Source: Candidatus Moraniibacteriota bacterium
GTDB lineage: Bacteria; Patescibacteriota; Minisyncoccia; Moranbacterales; UBA2206
Assembly: GCA_023261605.1 (NCBI GenBank)
Contig: JAHFOP010000006.1
Span: 9,999-30,413, forward strand
Length of the DNA: 20,415 bases
Direction: 5' to 3'
The number at the start of each line of letters is the position of its first letter. Within the stretch, counting starts at the first letter, position 1. The translations under genes and the position numbers were made by a program. This document shows positions 7,807-15,021 of this stretch, in pieces. The notes under the pieces were generated by a model that had not been told where the DNA came from, made no database searches, and saw only the letters and a program-made list of their open reading frames with translations.

Positions 7807-7835
7807 AAGACAAAAGCCACCGAAGCGTGTATAAT
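7807..7835 (+). promoter_or_regulatory. Promoter of the tpiA-fba unit
   Basis: A perfect TATAAT (7830-7835) lies 17 bases after AAGACA (7807-7812), which matches four of six positions of the -35 consensus. The predicted start is near 7842, about 23 bases before the tpiA ATG. It is one of the clearest promoters in the window and separates the glycolytic pair from the upstream membrane-protein gene. Confidence 0.75.
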
Positions 7836-7864
7836 AGAGGTATTACTTTAATAATAGAAAAAAT

Positions 7865-8623
7865 ATGGAAAAATTAGTTGTCGGAAATTTAAAGATGAAC
7901 ATCTTGAGTCCGCTCGAGCGAGAACAATATTTCAAGTCATTCAAAAAGGAAATGGTTGGGAAAAAATTGAGCCGAACGGAAATAATTTTATGTCCATCGC
8001 CAATTCATCTGGAAAGCTTTTTTAAAGTCTTGGGAGGAAAGGCAAAAATCGGAGCACTGAATGCCTTTTGGGAGCGACAAGGTTCATTCACGGGTGAAGT
8101 TTCGCCGGCCATGATAAAGAATTTCGGCGGAGAATATGTTGTTGTTGGCCACAGCGAAAGACGCAGATATTTGCATGAGACTGATGAAGAGATAAATTTG
8201 AAAATTATAGCAATTTTGAAAAACGGACTCAGACCCATTCTTTGCGTAGGTGAATCTTCTCAAAAAGAGAGCAGCGCAATTATTATCAATCAATTGAAAA
8301 ATTGTTTAGAGGGAGTAACTGGCGCTAAGATGGAAAATGTTGTTCTTTGCTACGAACCGGTGTGGGCGATAAGTTCTAATAAGCCTGATCATATGCCAAC
8401 AACTAATGAAGTTATGAGTGCTAGGCTTTTGATTAAAAAAATATTAGTAGCTAAATATGGCAAAAAAATAACAGACAGAGTGAAAATAATTTATGGCGGT
8501 TCGGTTGATGCCAAGAATGTTAAGGAAATTTGCAATGAATCTGGGATGGACGGAGCACTGGTTGGGAGAGAAGCTCTCGTGCCATACGAACTTGTCAAAA
8601 TAGCGAGAATAATTAATCAATAA
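7865..8623 (+). CDS. tpiA: Triosephosphate isomerase
   Basis: Interconverts dihydroxyacetone phosphate and glyceraldehyde 3-phosphate. The 252-residue product has K10 in the N-terminal motif, the electrophile H96 in VVVGHSERR, the catalytic base E164 in CYEPVWAI and the phosphate-binding IIYGGSV near residue 209. Two family-conserved positions differ: the N-terminal motif reads GNLKMN rather than GNWKMN, and flexible loop 6 reads AISSNK rather than AIGTGK. The catalytic set is intact, so I expect an active enzyme. The gene is followed by fba four bases later, so the two form one unit. Confidence 0.95.
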   Translation: MEKLVVGNLKMNILSPLEREQYFKSFKKEMVGKKLSRTEIILCPSPIHLESFFKVLGGKAKIGALNAFWERQGSFTGEVSPAMIKNFGGEYVVVGHSERRRYLHETDEEINLKIIAILKNGLRPILCVGESSQKESSAIIINQLKNCLEGVTGAKMENVVLCYEPVWAISSNKPDHMPTTNEVMSARLLIKKILVAKYGKKITDRVKIIYGGSVDAKNVKEICNESGMDGALVGREALVPYELVKIARIINQ

Positions 8624-8627
8624 AAAT

Positions 8628-9488
8628 ATGATTACATCAGTTAAAGAAATTTTGATCAAAGCTAAAGAGGGGGGATATGCCGTTGGAGCTTTTAATACGG
8701 TCAATCTGGAGATAACTCAGGCAATTGTGGAAGCCGCCAAAAAAATGCACTCACCTGTTATTATCCAGGTTTCTGAAAACACTTTGGAATATGCAGGCGG
8801 AAGAGGAATTTTCAATTTGATCAAAAATTATGCCGAGTTTTATGCGAAAGAAATTCCAATTGGCATTCATCTTGATCATGGGCATAGTTTTGAAATTATT
8901 CAACGTGTGGCAAATAATGGATTCACTTCGGTGATGTATGACGGTAGCCGAAAAAAGTTTGACGATAATTTAGAGATTACTAAAAAAGTGGTTGATTTTT
9001 GTCATGATAAGGGTATTGATGTCCAAGGAGAATTAGGCAACGTGCCATATTTGAGCGAAAACAAGATGGGGGAAGTGGATTGGGACAAATATATGACTGA
9101 TCCGGAACAGGCCAAATATTTCGTGGAAACCACCGGCATTGATGCGTTGGCCGTGGCCATTGGGAACGCTCATGACTTTTTCAAAGAACGGGAAACTCCG
9201 GACTGGGAGAGGTTGGATAAAATTCGTAGCTTGGTTACAGTGCCAATCGTCATGCATGGTGCTTCAGATTGGGAAGGCAAGGCCGTTGAAGCGGTGAAAC
9301 ATGGAGTAAGCTGTTTTAATATCGACACTAACACTCGCTTGGCTTTTGTTAATACGCTGAGTTCTCTTTTTCGCTCAGATGATGATCCGGGATTTGATGT
9401 GCGGAAAATTTTGGGACAGGCGCGTGAAGCAGTCAAGGAGAGTGTGATCAAAAAAATAGAATTATTCGGAAGTGCGGATAAAGCTTGA
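8628..9488 (+). CDS. fba: Class II fructose-bisphosphate aldolase family protein
   Basis: A zinc-dependent aldolase that cleaves fructose 1,6-bisphosphate to two triose phosphates; a tagatose-bisphosphate aldolase role is possible in this family. The 286-residue product has AFNTVNLEITQAIVEAA at the N-terminus, catalytic D83 and zinc ligand H84 in HLDHGHSFE, the GELGNV strand (E135), zinc ligand H182 in AIGNAHDFF and zinc ligand H210 in VMHGAS. The family phosphate loop usually reads HGGSG; here it is HGASD, and NIDTNTRLAF replaces the more common NVDTD. It overlaps nothing and directly follows tpiA. Confidence 0.93.
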   Translation: MITSVKEILIKAKEGGYAVGAFNTVNLEITQAIVEAAKKMHSPVIIQVSENTLEYAGGRGIFNLIKNYAEFYAKEIPIGIHLDHGHSFEIIQRVANNGFTSVMYDGSRKKFDDNLEITKKVVDFCHDKGIDVQGELGNVPYLSENKMGEVDWDKYMTDPEQAKYFVETTGIDALAVAIGNAHDFFKERETPDWERLDKIRSLVTVPIVMHGASDWEGKAVEAVKHGVSCFNIDTNTRLAFVNTLSSLFRSDDDPGFDVRKILGQAREAVKESVIKKIELFGSADKA

Positions 9489-9510
9489 ATCATTTTAGCA
9501 TCCGAACATT

Positions 9511-9552
9511 TTAGCATTTTAACATCGTGTCCAAAGCGATGTTTTATGCTAA
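9511..9552. repeat. Imperfect inverted repeat built from TTAGCAT/TTAACATC words
   Basis: Arms at 9511-9527 and 9537-9552 pair at both ends (TTAGCAT with ATGCTAA, and AACATCG with CGATGTT) around a 9-base loop, with an unpaired internal section. Further copies of the same words occur just outside (CATTTTAGCATC at 9491-9502; GCTAAGATGTTAA at 9564-9576). It occupies the gap between fba and the hydrogenase operon. No T-run follows, so I read it as a repeat element that may act as a weak terminator or leader hairpin. Confidence 0.5.
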
Positions 9553-9555
9553 TAT
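9547..9555 (+). promoter_or_regulatory. Candidate extended -10 promoter of the hydrogenase electron-transfer operon
   Basis: TGC followed by TAATAT (9550-9555) is an extended -10-like element placed 29 bases before the ATG at 9584. It overlaps the right arm of the inverted repeat at 9511-9552. A second TGT TAATAT at 9571-9579 is too near the ATG for ordinary use. No convincing -35 box was seen, so this is tentative. Confidence 0.35.
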
Positions 9556-9583
9556 GGTAGTGTGCTAAGATGTTAATATAAAT

Positions 9584-10024
9584 ATGACCATAGAAAAAAT
9601 ACTGTTAGGATTTTCGCCGAAAGCGGAAAATATCTTGCCAGCTCTTAAGAAAGTCAATGCTGGTTTTGGCTATATCGATGAAGAAAAGGCTGAAAAAATA
9701 GCTGCTTATTTTTCCGTGCCAATTAGTCAGCTTTATGAAACGGCCACTTTCTATGACTTAATAAACACAAAGAAGCAACCGGCATTGACAATTAAAGTCT
9801 GTTTTTCGACGCACTGCGCATTGAAAGACGCTAAGAAGATAATTGTTGAGATAGAAAATGTTTTACATGTTAAATTGGGCGATGAAAATAATCCGAAATT
9901 CAGATTGGGAAAGATGAGTTGTGTGGGCAGATGCGGTGAAGGTCCAGTCGTGATGGTAAATAATAAAGTTTATGAGAGAGTAACGGTGGTAATGGTGCGA
10001 GGGATGCTGGAAGAATATTTGTAG
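9584..10024 (+). CDS. hoxE: NuoE/HoxE-like [2Fe-2S] subunit of an NAD(P)-linked hydrogenase
   Basis: A thioredoxin-like [2Fe-2S] protein, the 24-kDa subunit type found in complex I, Hox and HydABC hydrogenases. The 146-residue product has an N-terminal helical part with the family signature VPISQLYETATFYDL. The thioredoxin-like domain has all four cluster cysteines: C73 and C78 (CFSTHC) and C113 and C117 (CVGRC). It is the first gene of a tight run, with the flavin subunit six bases downstream, so it almost surely relays electrons to or from that subunit. Sequence alone does not separate HoxE, NuoE and HydC; the hydrogenase setting favours the first or last. Confidence 0.9.
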   Translation: MTIEKILLGFSPKAENILPALKKVNAGFGYIDEEKAEKIAAYFSVPISQLYETATFYDLINTKKQPALTIKVCFSTHCALKDAKKIIVEIENVLHVKLGDENNPKFRLGKMSCVGRCGEGPVVMVNNKVYERVTVVMVRGMLEEYL

Positions 10025-10030
10025 AATTTG

Positions 10031-11260
10031 ATGGAAAATACAAAAATACTAACTATAAACTGGGGCAAAATAAACCCGCTCAAAATTGGGGATTATTTGG
10101 CCGTGGGTGGTTATTTAGCGCTGAAAAAATTTGTTTCAGAAATGAAGCCGGATGAGGCAATCGAAGAAATTGTCGCGTCAAAATTGTCCGGGCGGGGCGG
10201 GGCGGGATACGCGACCGGAGAAAAATTGAAAATGGTGGCGGAAAGTGAAAGTCATGAAAAATATTTCATCTGCAATTTGGATGAATCAGAGCCGGGGACA
10301 TATAAAGATCGAATGATTGCAGACAATAATCCGCAGCTGCTTTTGGAAGGCATTATTATTGCTGCGCTCTCCATTGGCGCACATAAGGCGTACATATATA
10401 TCAATGGTAATTATGAAAAACAGAAAGAAACTTTAGAAACGGCTCGCGCGCAAGCGCACAAGAAAAATTTTTTGGGAGCAGGTATCCTTGGTTCGGCATA
10501 TGATTTGGATGTAGAGATATTTTCCGGGGCGGGTGCCTATATTTGTGGCGAAGAGACAGCGCTTATAAATTCCATCGAAGGCAAACGCGGCGAGCCGCGA
10601 CTTCGGCCACCGTTTCCGACAGAGGCAGGTCTTTTTGGCAAGCCGACAGCCGTGAATAATGCGGAAACAATTGCTAATATCCCGTGGATTATTTTGAATG
10701 GTGGAAAAAAATACGCCAAAATTGGGGCGTCGTGTTCACCCGGGATGAAACTGTATATTTTGGGCGGGAGTGTGAAAAAACCCGGGGTAGTGGAAGCGCC
10801 AACTGGTGTGACCATTCGAGAGCTGGTTGATGATTTCGGCGGTGGCGTGACACCGGGGAGAGATTTTTGGTTTGCGCAGATTGGTGGCGCGTCGGGTAGA
10901 TTAGTTTTGGAAAAAGAACTAGATATGCCACTGACATTTTCACGTGATTGCCAGATTCCACTTGGCAGTGGTTCAATTTTGGTGGTGGATAAGATGGCGA
11001 ACATAAGCGATTTAATTTTGTCTTGGACGGAATTTTTTCGGCGAGAATCTTGCGGTAAATGTGTGCCATGTCGCGAAGGCACCTTTAGACTGCATGAAAT
11101 TGCTCTTCGCTTGCAAGACGGCGAAATTTCCGAGCGGGATAAAGTTGCGATTAAAGATATACTTTGGACTCTGGAGAGCACCACTTTTTGTCCATTGGGC
11201 AGATTTGCGGCCACGGCGATGCGGGACGCAGTGGAAAAGTTAAATTTATTAGATAAATGA
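10031..11260 (+). CDS. hoxF: NuoF/HoxF-like FMN- and NAD(H)-binding subunit
   Basis: The diaphorase subunit that exchanges electrons with NAD(H) through FMN. From ATG 10031 it is 409 residues; the TTG at 10028 would add only one residue. Seen motifs are the FMN/NADH loop SGRGGAGYATGEK (about 53-65), CNLDESEPGTYKDR (81-94), GAGAYICGEETALINSIEG, the RPPFP segment and the C-terminal [4Fe-4S] cysteines C341, C344, C347 and C387 (CGKCVPC...CPLG). It lacks both the N-terminal [2Fe-2S] domain and the C-terminal ferredoxin-like domain present in HydB of electron-bifurcating HydABC enzymes, so it is the plain NADH-dehydrogenase form. NAD versus NADP preference cannot be settled from sequence. Confidence 0.92.
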   Translation: MENTKILTINWGKINPLKIGDYLAVGGYLALKKFVSEMKPDEAIEEIVASKLSGRGGAGYATGEKLKMVAESESHEKYFICNLDESEPGTYKDRMIADNNPQLLLEGIIIAALSIGAHKAYIYINGNYEKQKETLETARAQAHKKNFLGAGILGSAYDLDVEIFSGAGAYICGEETALINSIEGKRGEPRLRPPFPTEAGLFGKPTAVNNAETIANIPWIILNGGKKYAKIGASCSPGMKLYILGGSVKKPGVVEAPTGVTIRELVDDFGGGVTPGRDFWFAQIGGASGRLVLEKELDMPLTFSRDCQIPLGSGSILVVDKMANISDLILSWTEFFRRESCGKCVPCREGTFRLHEIALRLQDGEISERDKVAIKDILWTLESTTFCPLGRFAATAMRDAVEKLNLLDK

Positions 11261-11269
11261 TGTATTGAT

Positions 11270-12715
11270 ATGCAGATTAAAATAAATAAAAAAGAATATG
11301 AGGCTAATGAAAATGAGACCGTGTTGGACGTGTGTCGACGCGAGGGGGTCAGGATTCCGACGCTATGTTCTTTTGGCAAGTTTAAACGCGAGGCGGTGTG
11401 TCGACTTTGCCTCGTGGAAGTGAATAAATCTGGCCGATTGGTCACTTCTTGTACGACAAAAGTTGCAGGCGGGATGGAAGTAGAAACGGAAAATGAGAAT
11501 ATTCAAAAGGCGCGCGCCATTAACTTGGAACTGCTATGGTCAGATCATGCCGGAAAATGTGTGAAGTGTAAGAAGAATAGAAAATGCGAATTGCAAACTT
11601 TGGCGGAGGAATATAAAATTGAAAATTTTCATTTTGTGCCTAGGCGCGGCGAGATGACCAACGCGGAAGAAAATGAACTTTTGCGTGACAATTGGTCGCG
11701 AGTGGTGGTGGATGAGAAGAATCCGGTTGTCGAAAGGGATTCGCAATATTGCGTGGAGTGTCGCCGTTGCATCAATATCTGCCCAATCAAATCATATGGT
11801 TTCAATCACCGCGCAGGGGACAGCGTGGTCGGAACGCCATATAATCAGCCACTGGATTGCATTTTTTGCGGAGCATGTGTCAAATATTGTCCGACCGGAG
11901 CGCTCATCGATCAGGGAGATATTAATAAAATCATAACTGATTTGGACGATGGGAAGCTTCTTTCGGTGGCCATTGTGGATGCGGCGGTTTTGGAAAGCGT
12001 AGGGATGGAATTGAATGGAGTGAAGACTGTAGAAAATTTAGCTGGTAATTTGCGTTCACTCGGTTTTGAAAAAGTTTTTGATCTGAGTTGGGGATTCCAA
12101 AAATATGTCGAAGCCGTGGCGGAAGAGATTCATCCGCATCACACCGGCAAAAAAAATCCGGCCAAGCAGCGAAAATTTATTTCCAGTTTTTGTCCGAGCG
12201 CGGAACTTTACATTAAAAAATATTTTCCTGAATTGGTCAAAAACATCATTGATGTAAAAAGACCGGAGGAAATTATGGCGGAAGCGGTCAAGAAGGAGTA
12301 CGCCAAAAAAGAAAAAATCAATCCAAAAAATATTCGGGTGATGCTTGTGTCAGCTTGTACGGCTAGAAAGAAACTTAAAGACGAATCTATTGATCACATC
12401 CTGACTGTCCGTGAATTGGGGCGCATCGCGCGGGAGAAAAAAATAGAAGGCGTGAGATTTGCCGGTTCTGTTCCAGATAAATTTATGAATGGTGCAAATG
12501 TGAAATATGCCGAGTTACATAAATATGGCAAACTCTCCCAGTTGTTGACTGAAAAAATCAAAGGCGATCTTGTTATCGGCGCAGCTAACGGGGTACTGGA
12601 AATCGAAAATGCTCTCAACGCCGAACTCAAAAAAGAAAAGCTTCATGACTTTTTGGAAGTCATGGTTTGTCCTGGGGGATGCGAGAAAGGTGGAGGGCAG
12701 TCGATGAAAATTTAA
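11270..12715 (+). CDS. NuoG/HoxU-like iron-sulfur subunit fused to a degenerate [FeFe]-hydrogenase H-cluster domain
   Basis: A 481-residue electron-transfer subunit. In order: a plant-type [2Fe-2S] domain (C33, C44, C47, C61); the NuoG His-Cys [4Fe-4S] site (H93, C97, C100, C106 in DHAGKCVKCKKNRKCELQ); two ferredoxin [4Fe-4S] sites (C161, C164, C167, C171 and C197, C200, C203, C207); then residues about 230-481 that align with the H-cluster domain of [FeFe] hydrogenases. That domain retains four [4Fe-4S]-type ligands: C308 (SSFCPS), C363 (SACTARK), C467 and C471 (VMVCPGGCEKGGGQ). The proton-relay cysteine is phenylalanine (F307), MPCxxK has become SACTAR, and the C363-C467 spacing is about 40 residues shorter than in CpI. 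I infer it conducts electrons but does not make H2. It lies between the NuoF-like gene and hypC in one operon. Confidence 0.9.
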   Translation: MQIKINKKEYEANENETVLDVCRREGVRIPTLCSFGKFKREAVCRLCLVEVNKSGRLVTSCTTKVAGGMEVETENENIQKARAINLELLWSDHAGKCVKCKKNRKCELQTLAEEYKIENFHFVPRRGEMTNAEENELLRDNWSRVVVDEKNPVVERDSQYCVECRRCINICPIKSYGFNHRAGDSVVGTPYNQPLDCIFCGACVKYCPTGALIDQGDINKIITDLDDGKLLSVAIVDAAVLESVGMELNGVKTVENLAGNLRSLGFEKVFDLSWGFQKYVEAVAEEIHPHHTGKKNPAKQRKFISSFCPSAELYIKKYFPELVKNIIDVKRPEEIMAEAVKKEYAKKEKINPKNIRVMLVSACTARKKLKDESIDHILTVRELGRIAREKKIEGVRFAGSVPDKFMNGANVKYAELHKYGKLSQLLTEKIKGDLVIGAANGVLEIENALNAELKKEKLHDFLEVMVCPGGCEKGGGQSMKI

Positions 12716-12738
12716 AATTTAATTCATCCTAAGTATCT

Positions 12739-12939
12739 ATGTGCCTAGCAATTCCAGGGAAAATATTGAAAATCACCGGGCAAATCGCCGAGGTTGATTT
12801 TAATGGTGTCAAAAAAGATATTAACATTTCTTTAGTGGATATCAAGGTGGGTGAATATGTAATGGTTCACGCTGGTTTTGCGATTGAGAAAATGGCACTT
12901 GGGCAAGTGGATTATATAAATTCAATTATCAAAAAATAA
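12739..12939 (+). CDS. hypC: Hydrogenase maturation chaperone HypC
   Basis: HypC carries the Fe(CN)2CO unit from HypD to the hydrogenase large subunit. The 66-residue product begins with the family motif MCLAIPGK, whose C2 is the essential cysteine, followed by AEVDFNGVKKDINISLV and the VGEYVMVHAGFAIEKM segment. Length and motifs are normal. It lies 23 bases after the H-cluster-type subunit and two bases before hypD, so it is cotranscribed with the electron-transfer genes. Its presence shows the hydrogenase being matured is of the [NiFe] kind. Confidence 0.95.
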   Translation: MCLAIPGKILKITGQIAEVDFNGVKKDINISLVDIKVGEYVMVHAGFAIEKMALGQVDYINSIIKK

Positions 12940-12941
12940 TA

Positions 12942-13970
12942 GTGAAAAAGCTTGTTGATGAAATCAAAAATACAGCCAAAGAGATTGGGCGGGACATCAA
13001 TCTGATGGAAGTGTGCGGTACGCATACGCAGGTGATCAGCCGGTTCGGGATTCGGGAAATTTTGCCGAAGAATATTCGCCTCATAACAGGACCGGGGTGT
13101 CCTGTGTGTGTGACGGCGCAACGTGACATTGATGCGATTGTGAGATTGGCTTTGGCTGGAATTCCTGTAGCGACCTATGGTGACGCGCTGCGAGTCCCAG
13201 GGCATTTTGGCAGCTTGGACAAGGCACGCGAACATGGTGCGCAAGTTTTTGACGTCTATTCTGTGGAGGACGCGTTGGAACTGCAAAAAAACATTCCAGA
13301 GTTGGTTTTTTTTGGTTTGGGATTTGAAACGACCACGCCGATGACAGCCTGGGGGATTCAACAAGGATTGACAGTCTATAGCGCGCATAAAATATTTCTC
13401 CCTGCCATGGAAGCCTTGCTCAAAATGGGTGAGATTAAAATCGATGGGTTCATTGATCCAGGGCATGTGAGTGCGGTGATTGGCACGCATCCATATGAAA
13501 AACTGAAAATCCCCCAAGTCATTGCGGGTTTTGAAATGCAAGATGTCTTGGAAGGTATTTTGCTTTTGCTCAGGCAAATCAAAAATCAAGATCTGGAAGT
13601 GGTCAATCAATATTCAAGATTGGTAAAAAATGGAGGCAACGATAAAATGCAAAAAATAATTTCTGAAGTCTTTGAAATTTGTGACGGCGAGTGGCGAGGC
13701 TTTGGAGTGATTTCAAAATCAGGCTTGAAAATAAAAAAGAAATATGCCAAGTTTGATGCGCAAGTAAAATATGCAAAAATTCTGGACCAAGTGGATTTTT
13801 CGCATTCGCATGATCCGAAAGGTTGCAACTGCGGTGATGTCATTCGCGGACTTGTGGAATCGAAAAAGTGTCCGCTCTTTGGAAAGGTTTGCACACCGGA
13901 CAATCCGGTTGGGCCGTGCATGGTGTCCATAGAAGGTGCATGTAATGTTGCTTACAGGTATAATAAATGA
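12942..13970 (+). CDS. hypD: Hydrogenase maturation protein HypD
   Basis: HypD is the scaffold on which the Fe(CN)2CO cofactor is assembled with HypC and HypE. The 342-residue product starts at GTG 12942, two bases after hypC. Conserved sequences are MEVCGTHT (C25), TGPGCPVCVT (C53, C56) and FETTTPMTA. The C-terminal [4Fe-4S] region has cysteine runs CNCGDVIRG, KKCPLFGKVC and GPCMVSIEGAC. All expected cysteines appear present. The stop is separated from the hypE start by one base. Confidence 0.95.
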   Translation: MKKLVDEIKNTAKEIGRDINLMEVCGTHTQVISRFGIREILPKNIRLITGPGCPVCVTAQRDIDAIVRLALAGIPVATYGDALRVPGHFGSLDKAREHGAQVFDVYSVEDALELQKNIPELVFFGLGFETTTPMTAWGIQQGLTVYSAHKIFLPAMEALLKMGEIKIDGFIDPGHVSAVIGTHPYEKLKIPQVIAGFEMQDVLEGILLLLRQIKNQDLEVVNQYSRLVKNGGNDKMQKIISEVFEICDGEWRGFGVISKSGLKIKKKYAKFDAQVKYAKILDQVDFSHSHDPKGCNCGDVIRGLVESKKCPLFGKVCTPDNPVGPCMVSIEGACNVAYRYNK

Positions 13971-13971
13971 T

Positions 13972-14961
13972 ATGGATAAGAATCAAATAGAAAATATCAC
14001 TCTTGAACATGGCGGTGGTGGGAAAAAGTCGGCTGAAATCATTTCTGAAATCAGGAAGAATTTTGTGGTGAAATCGAAGTGGAAAAACACGGGGGATGAC
14101 GGGGCGACCTATGATTTGGGCAAGGATAAATTGGTGTTCACCACTGACGCGTTCATTGTGGATCCGATTTTTTTCCCAGGAGGCGACATCGGGAAAATTG
14201 CGATGTGCGGGACGATCAATGATTTGGTGATGATGGGCGCGAGGCCGATCGGGGTTGGGCTTTCAATTGTTTTGGAGGAAGGTTTTCCAATGAGTGATTT
14301 GAAAAAAATCATGGCGTCAATTGGAAAAGTGTCACATGAAACCGGTGTGCCAATTGTGACAGGGGACACGAAAGTGACAGAGAAAGGCAAAATCGACAAA
14401 ATCGAAATCACCACTTCTGGTGTGGGTTTGGTGCAAAATGTTATTTCCAATTCTGGAATGAAGGTTGGTGACTACGTCATTGTTTCCGGAGATTTGGGCG
14501 AGCACACAGTGGCACTTCTCGCTAAAAGATTCAATTACAAAACCAAAATCCAAAGCGATTGCCGGCCTTTGCACAAAGAAATTGAAAAAGTCGGAAAATT
14601 TCTCACAGCTTGCAAAGATCCGACTAGCGGGGGTCTCGCCACCAATCTCAATGAAATGGCGGAAAAATCCAAAGTGAAAGTTGTGCTCGATGAAAAAACT
14701 TTGCCCTACAAAAAAGAAACAGTGGCAGTCACAGAGCTTCTTGGCCTCGACATTTTTTCTTTGGCTTCCGAAGGACGTTTCATTGCGTCAGTGTCACCGA
14801 GAAATGTGAAAAAAGTTTTGCAAATTCTCAAAAAATTCAATCCCGAAGTGCGTATCATTGGTCGTGCTGAGAAGGGCAAAGGAGTTTTCGTCAAAACTGA
14901 ACTTGGTGGAAGTCGCTGCATTGAAGTGCCGAGGGGCAAGTTGGTGCCGAGGATTTGTTAG
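13972..14961 (+). CDS. hypE: Hydrogenase maturation protein HypE
   Basis: HypE dehydrates a carbamoyl group on its C-terminal cysteine to a thiocyanate, which becomes the active-site cyanide. From ATG 13972 the product is 329 residues. It has the N-terminal ITLEHGGGGKK, NTGDDGATYDL, TTDAFIVDP and CGTINDLVMMG motifs of the PurM-like fold, and the ATP-site GDTKV. It ends in VPRIC, so the carbamoyl-accepting cysteine is the last residue, as in functional HypE. A longer reading from 13936 would overlap hypD and has no family support. It is the last gene of the 9584-14961 run and faces hypF. Confidence 0.95.
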   Translation: MDKNQIENITLEHGGGGKKSAEIISEIRKNFVVKSKWKNTGDDGATYDLGKDKLVFTTDAFIVDPIFFPGGDIGKIAMCGTINDLVMMGARPIGVGLSIVLEEGFPMSDLKKIMASIGKVSHETGVPIVTGDTKVTEKGKIDKIEITTSGVGLVQNVISNSGMKVGDYVIVSGDLGEHTVALLAKRFNYKTKIQSDCRPLHKEIEKVGKFLTACKDPTSGGLATNLNEMAEKSKVKVVLDEKTLPYKKETVAVTELLGLDIFSLASEGRFIASVSPRNVKKVLQILKKFNPEVRIIGRAEKGKGVFVKTELGGSRCIEVPRGKLVPRIC

Positions 14962-14992
14962 GTCTCTTAGCTAAAAAATATCTACAAATTTT

Positions 14993-15012
14993 ATGCTGTA
15001 GCATTATTTTTT
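14993..15012 (+). terminator. Weak candidate terminator after hypE
   Basis: A short dyad (ATGCT/AGCAT, 14993-14997 with 15000-15004) is followed by TATTTTTT. The loop is only two bases, or the stem only three pairs with a larger loop, so the structure is poor. It lies in the 60-base gap between the converging hypE and hypF genes, where termination would be expected. Confidence 0.3.
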
Positions 15013-15021
15013 GTCGAGATT

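Noticed and set aside
10537..11445. Long minus-strand open frame (302 codons) across the NuoF-like gene
   Set aside because: It is antisense to a gene with complete FMN, NADH and [4Fe-4S] motifs, and its translation shows no recognisable domain and is serine- and proline-rich as expected for a mirror frame.
11270..12715. Active [FeFe] hydrogenase
   Set aside because: The proton-relay cysteine and MPCxxK motif are lost and about 40 residues are missing before the last cysteine pair; no hydEFG genes in the window.
9584..12715. Electron-bifurcating HydABC complex
   Set aside because: The NuoF-like subunit lacks the N-terminal [2Fe-2S] and C-terminal ferredoxin-like domains found in bifurcating HydB, so bifurcation is not supported, though not excluded.
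12912..13610. Minus-strand open frame of 232 codons across hypD
   Set aside because: Antisense to an intact hypD with all expected cysteines; no motif, promoter or ribosome site of its own.
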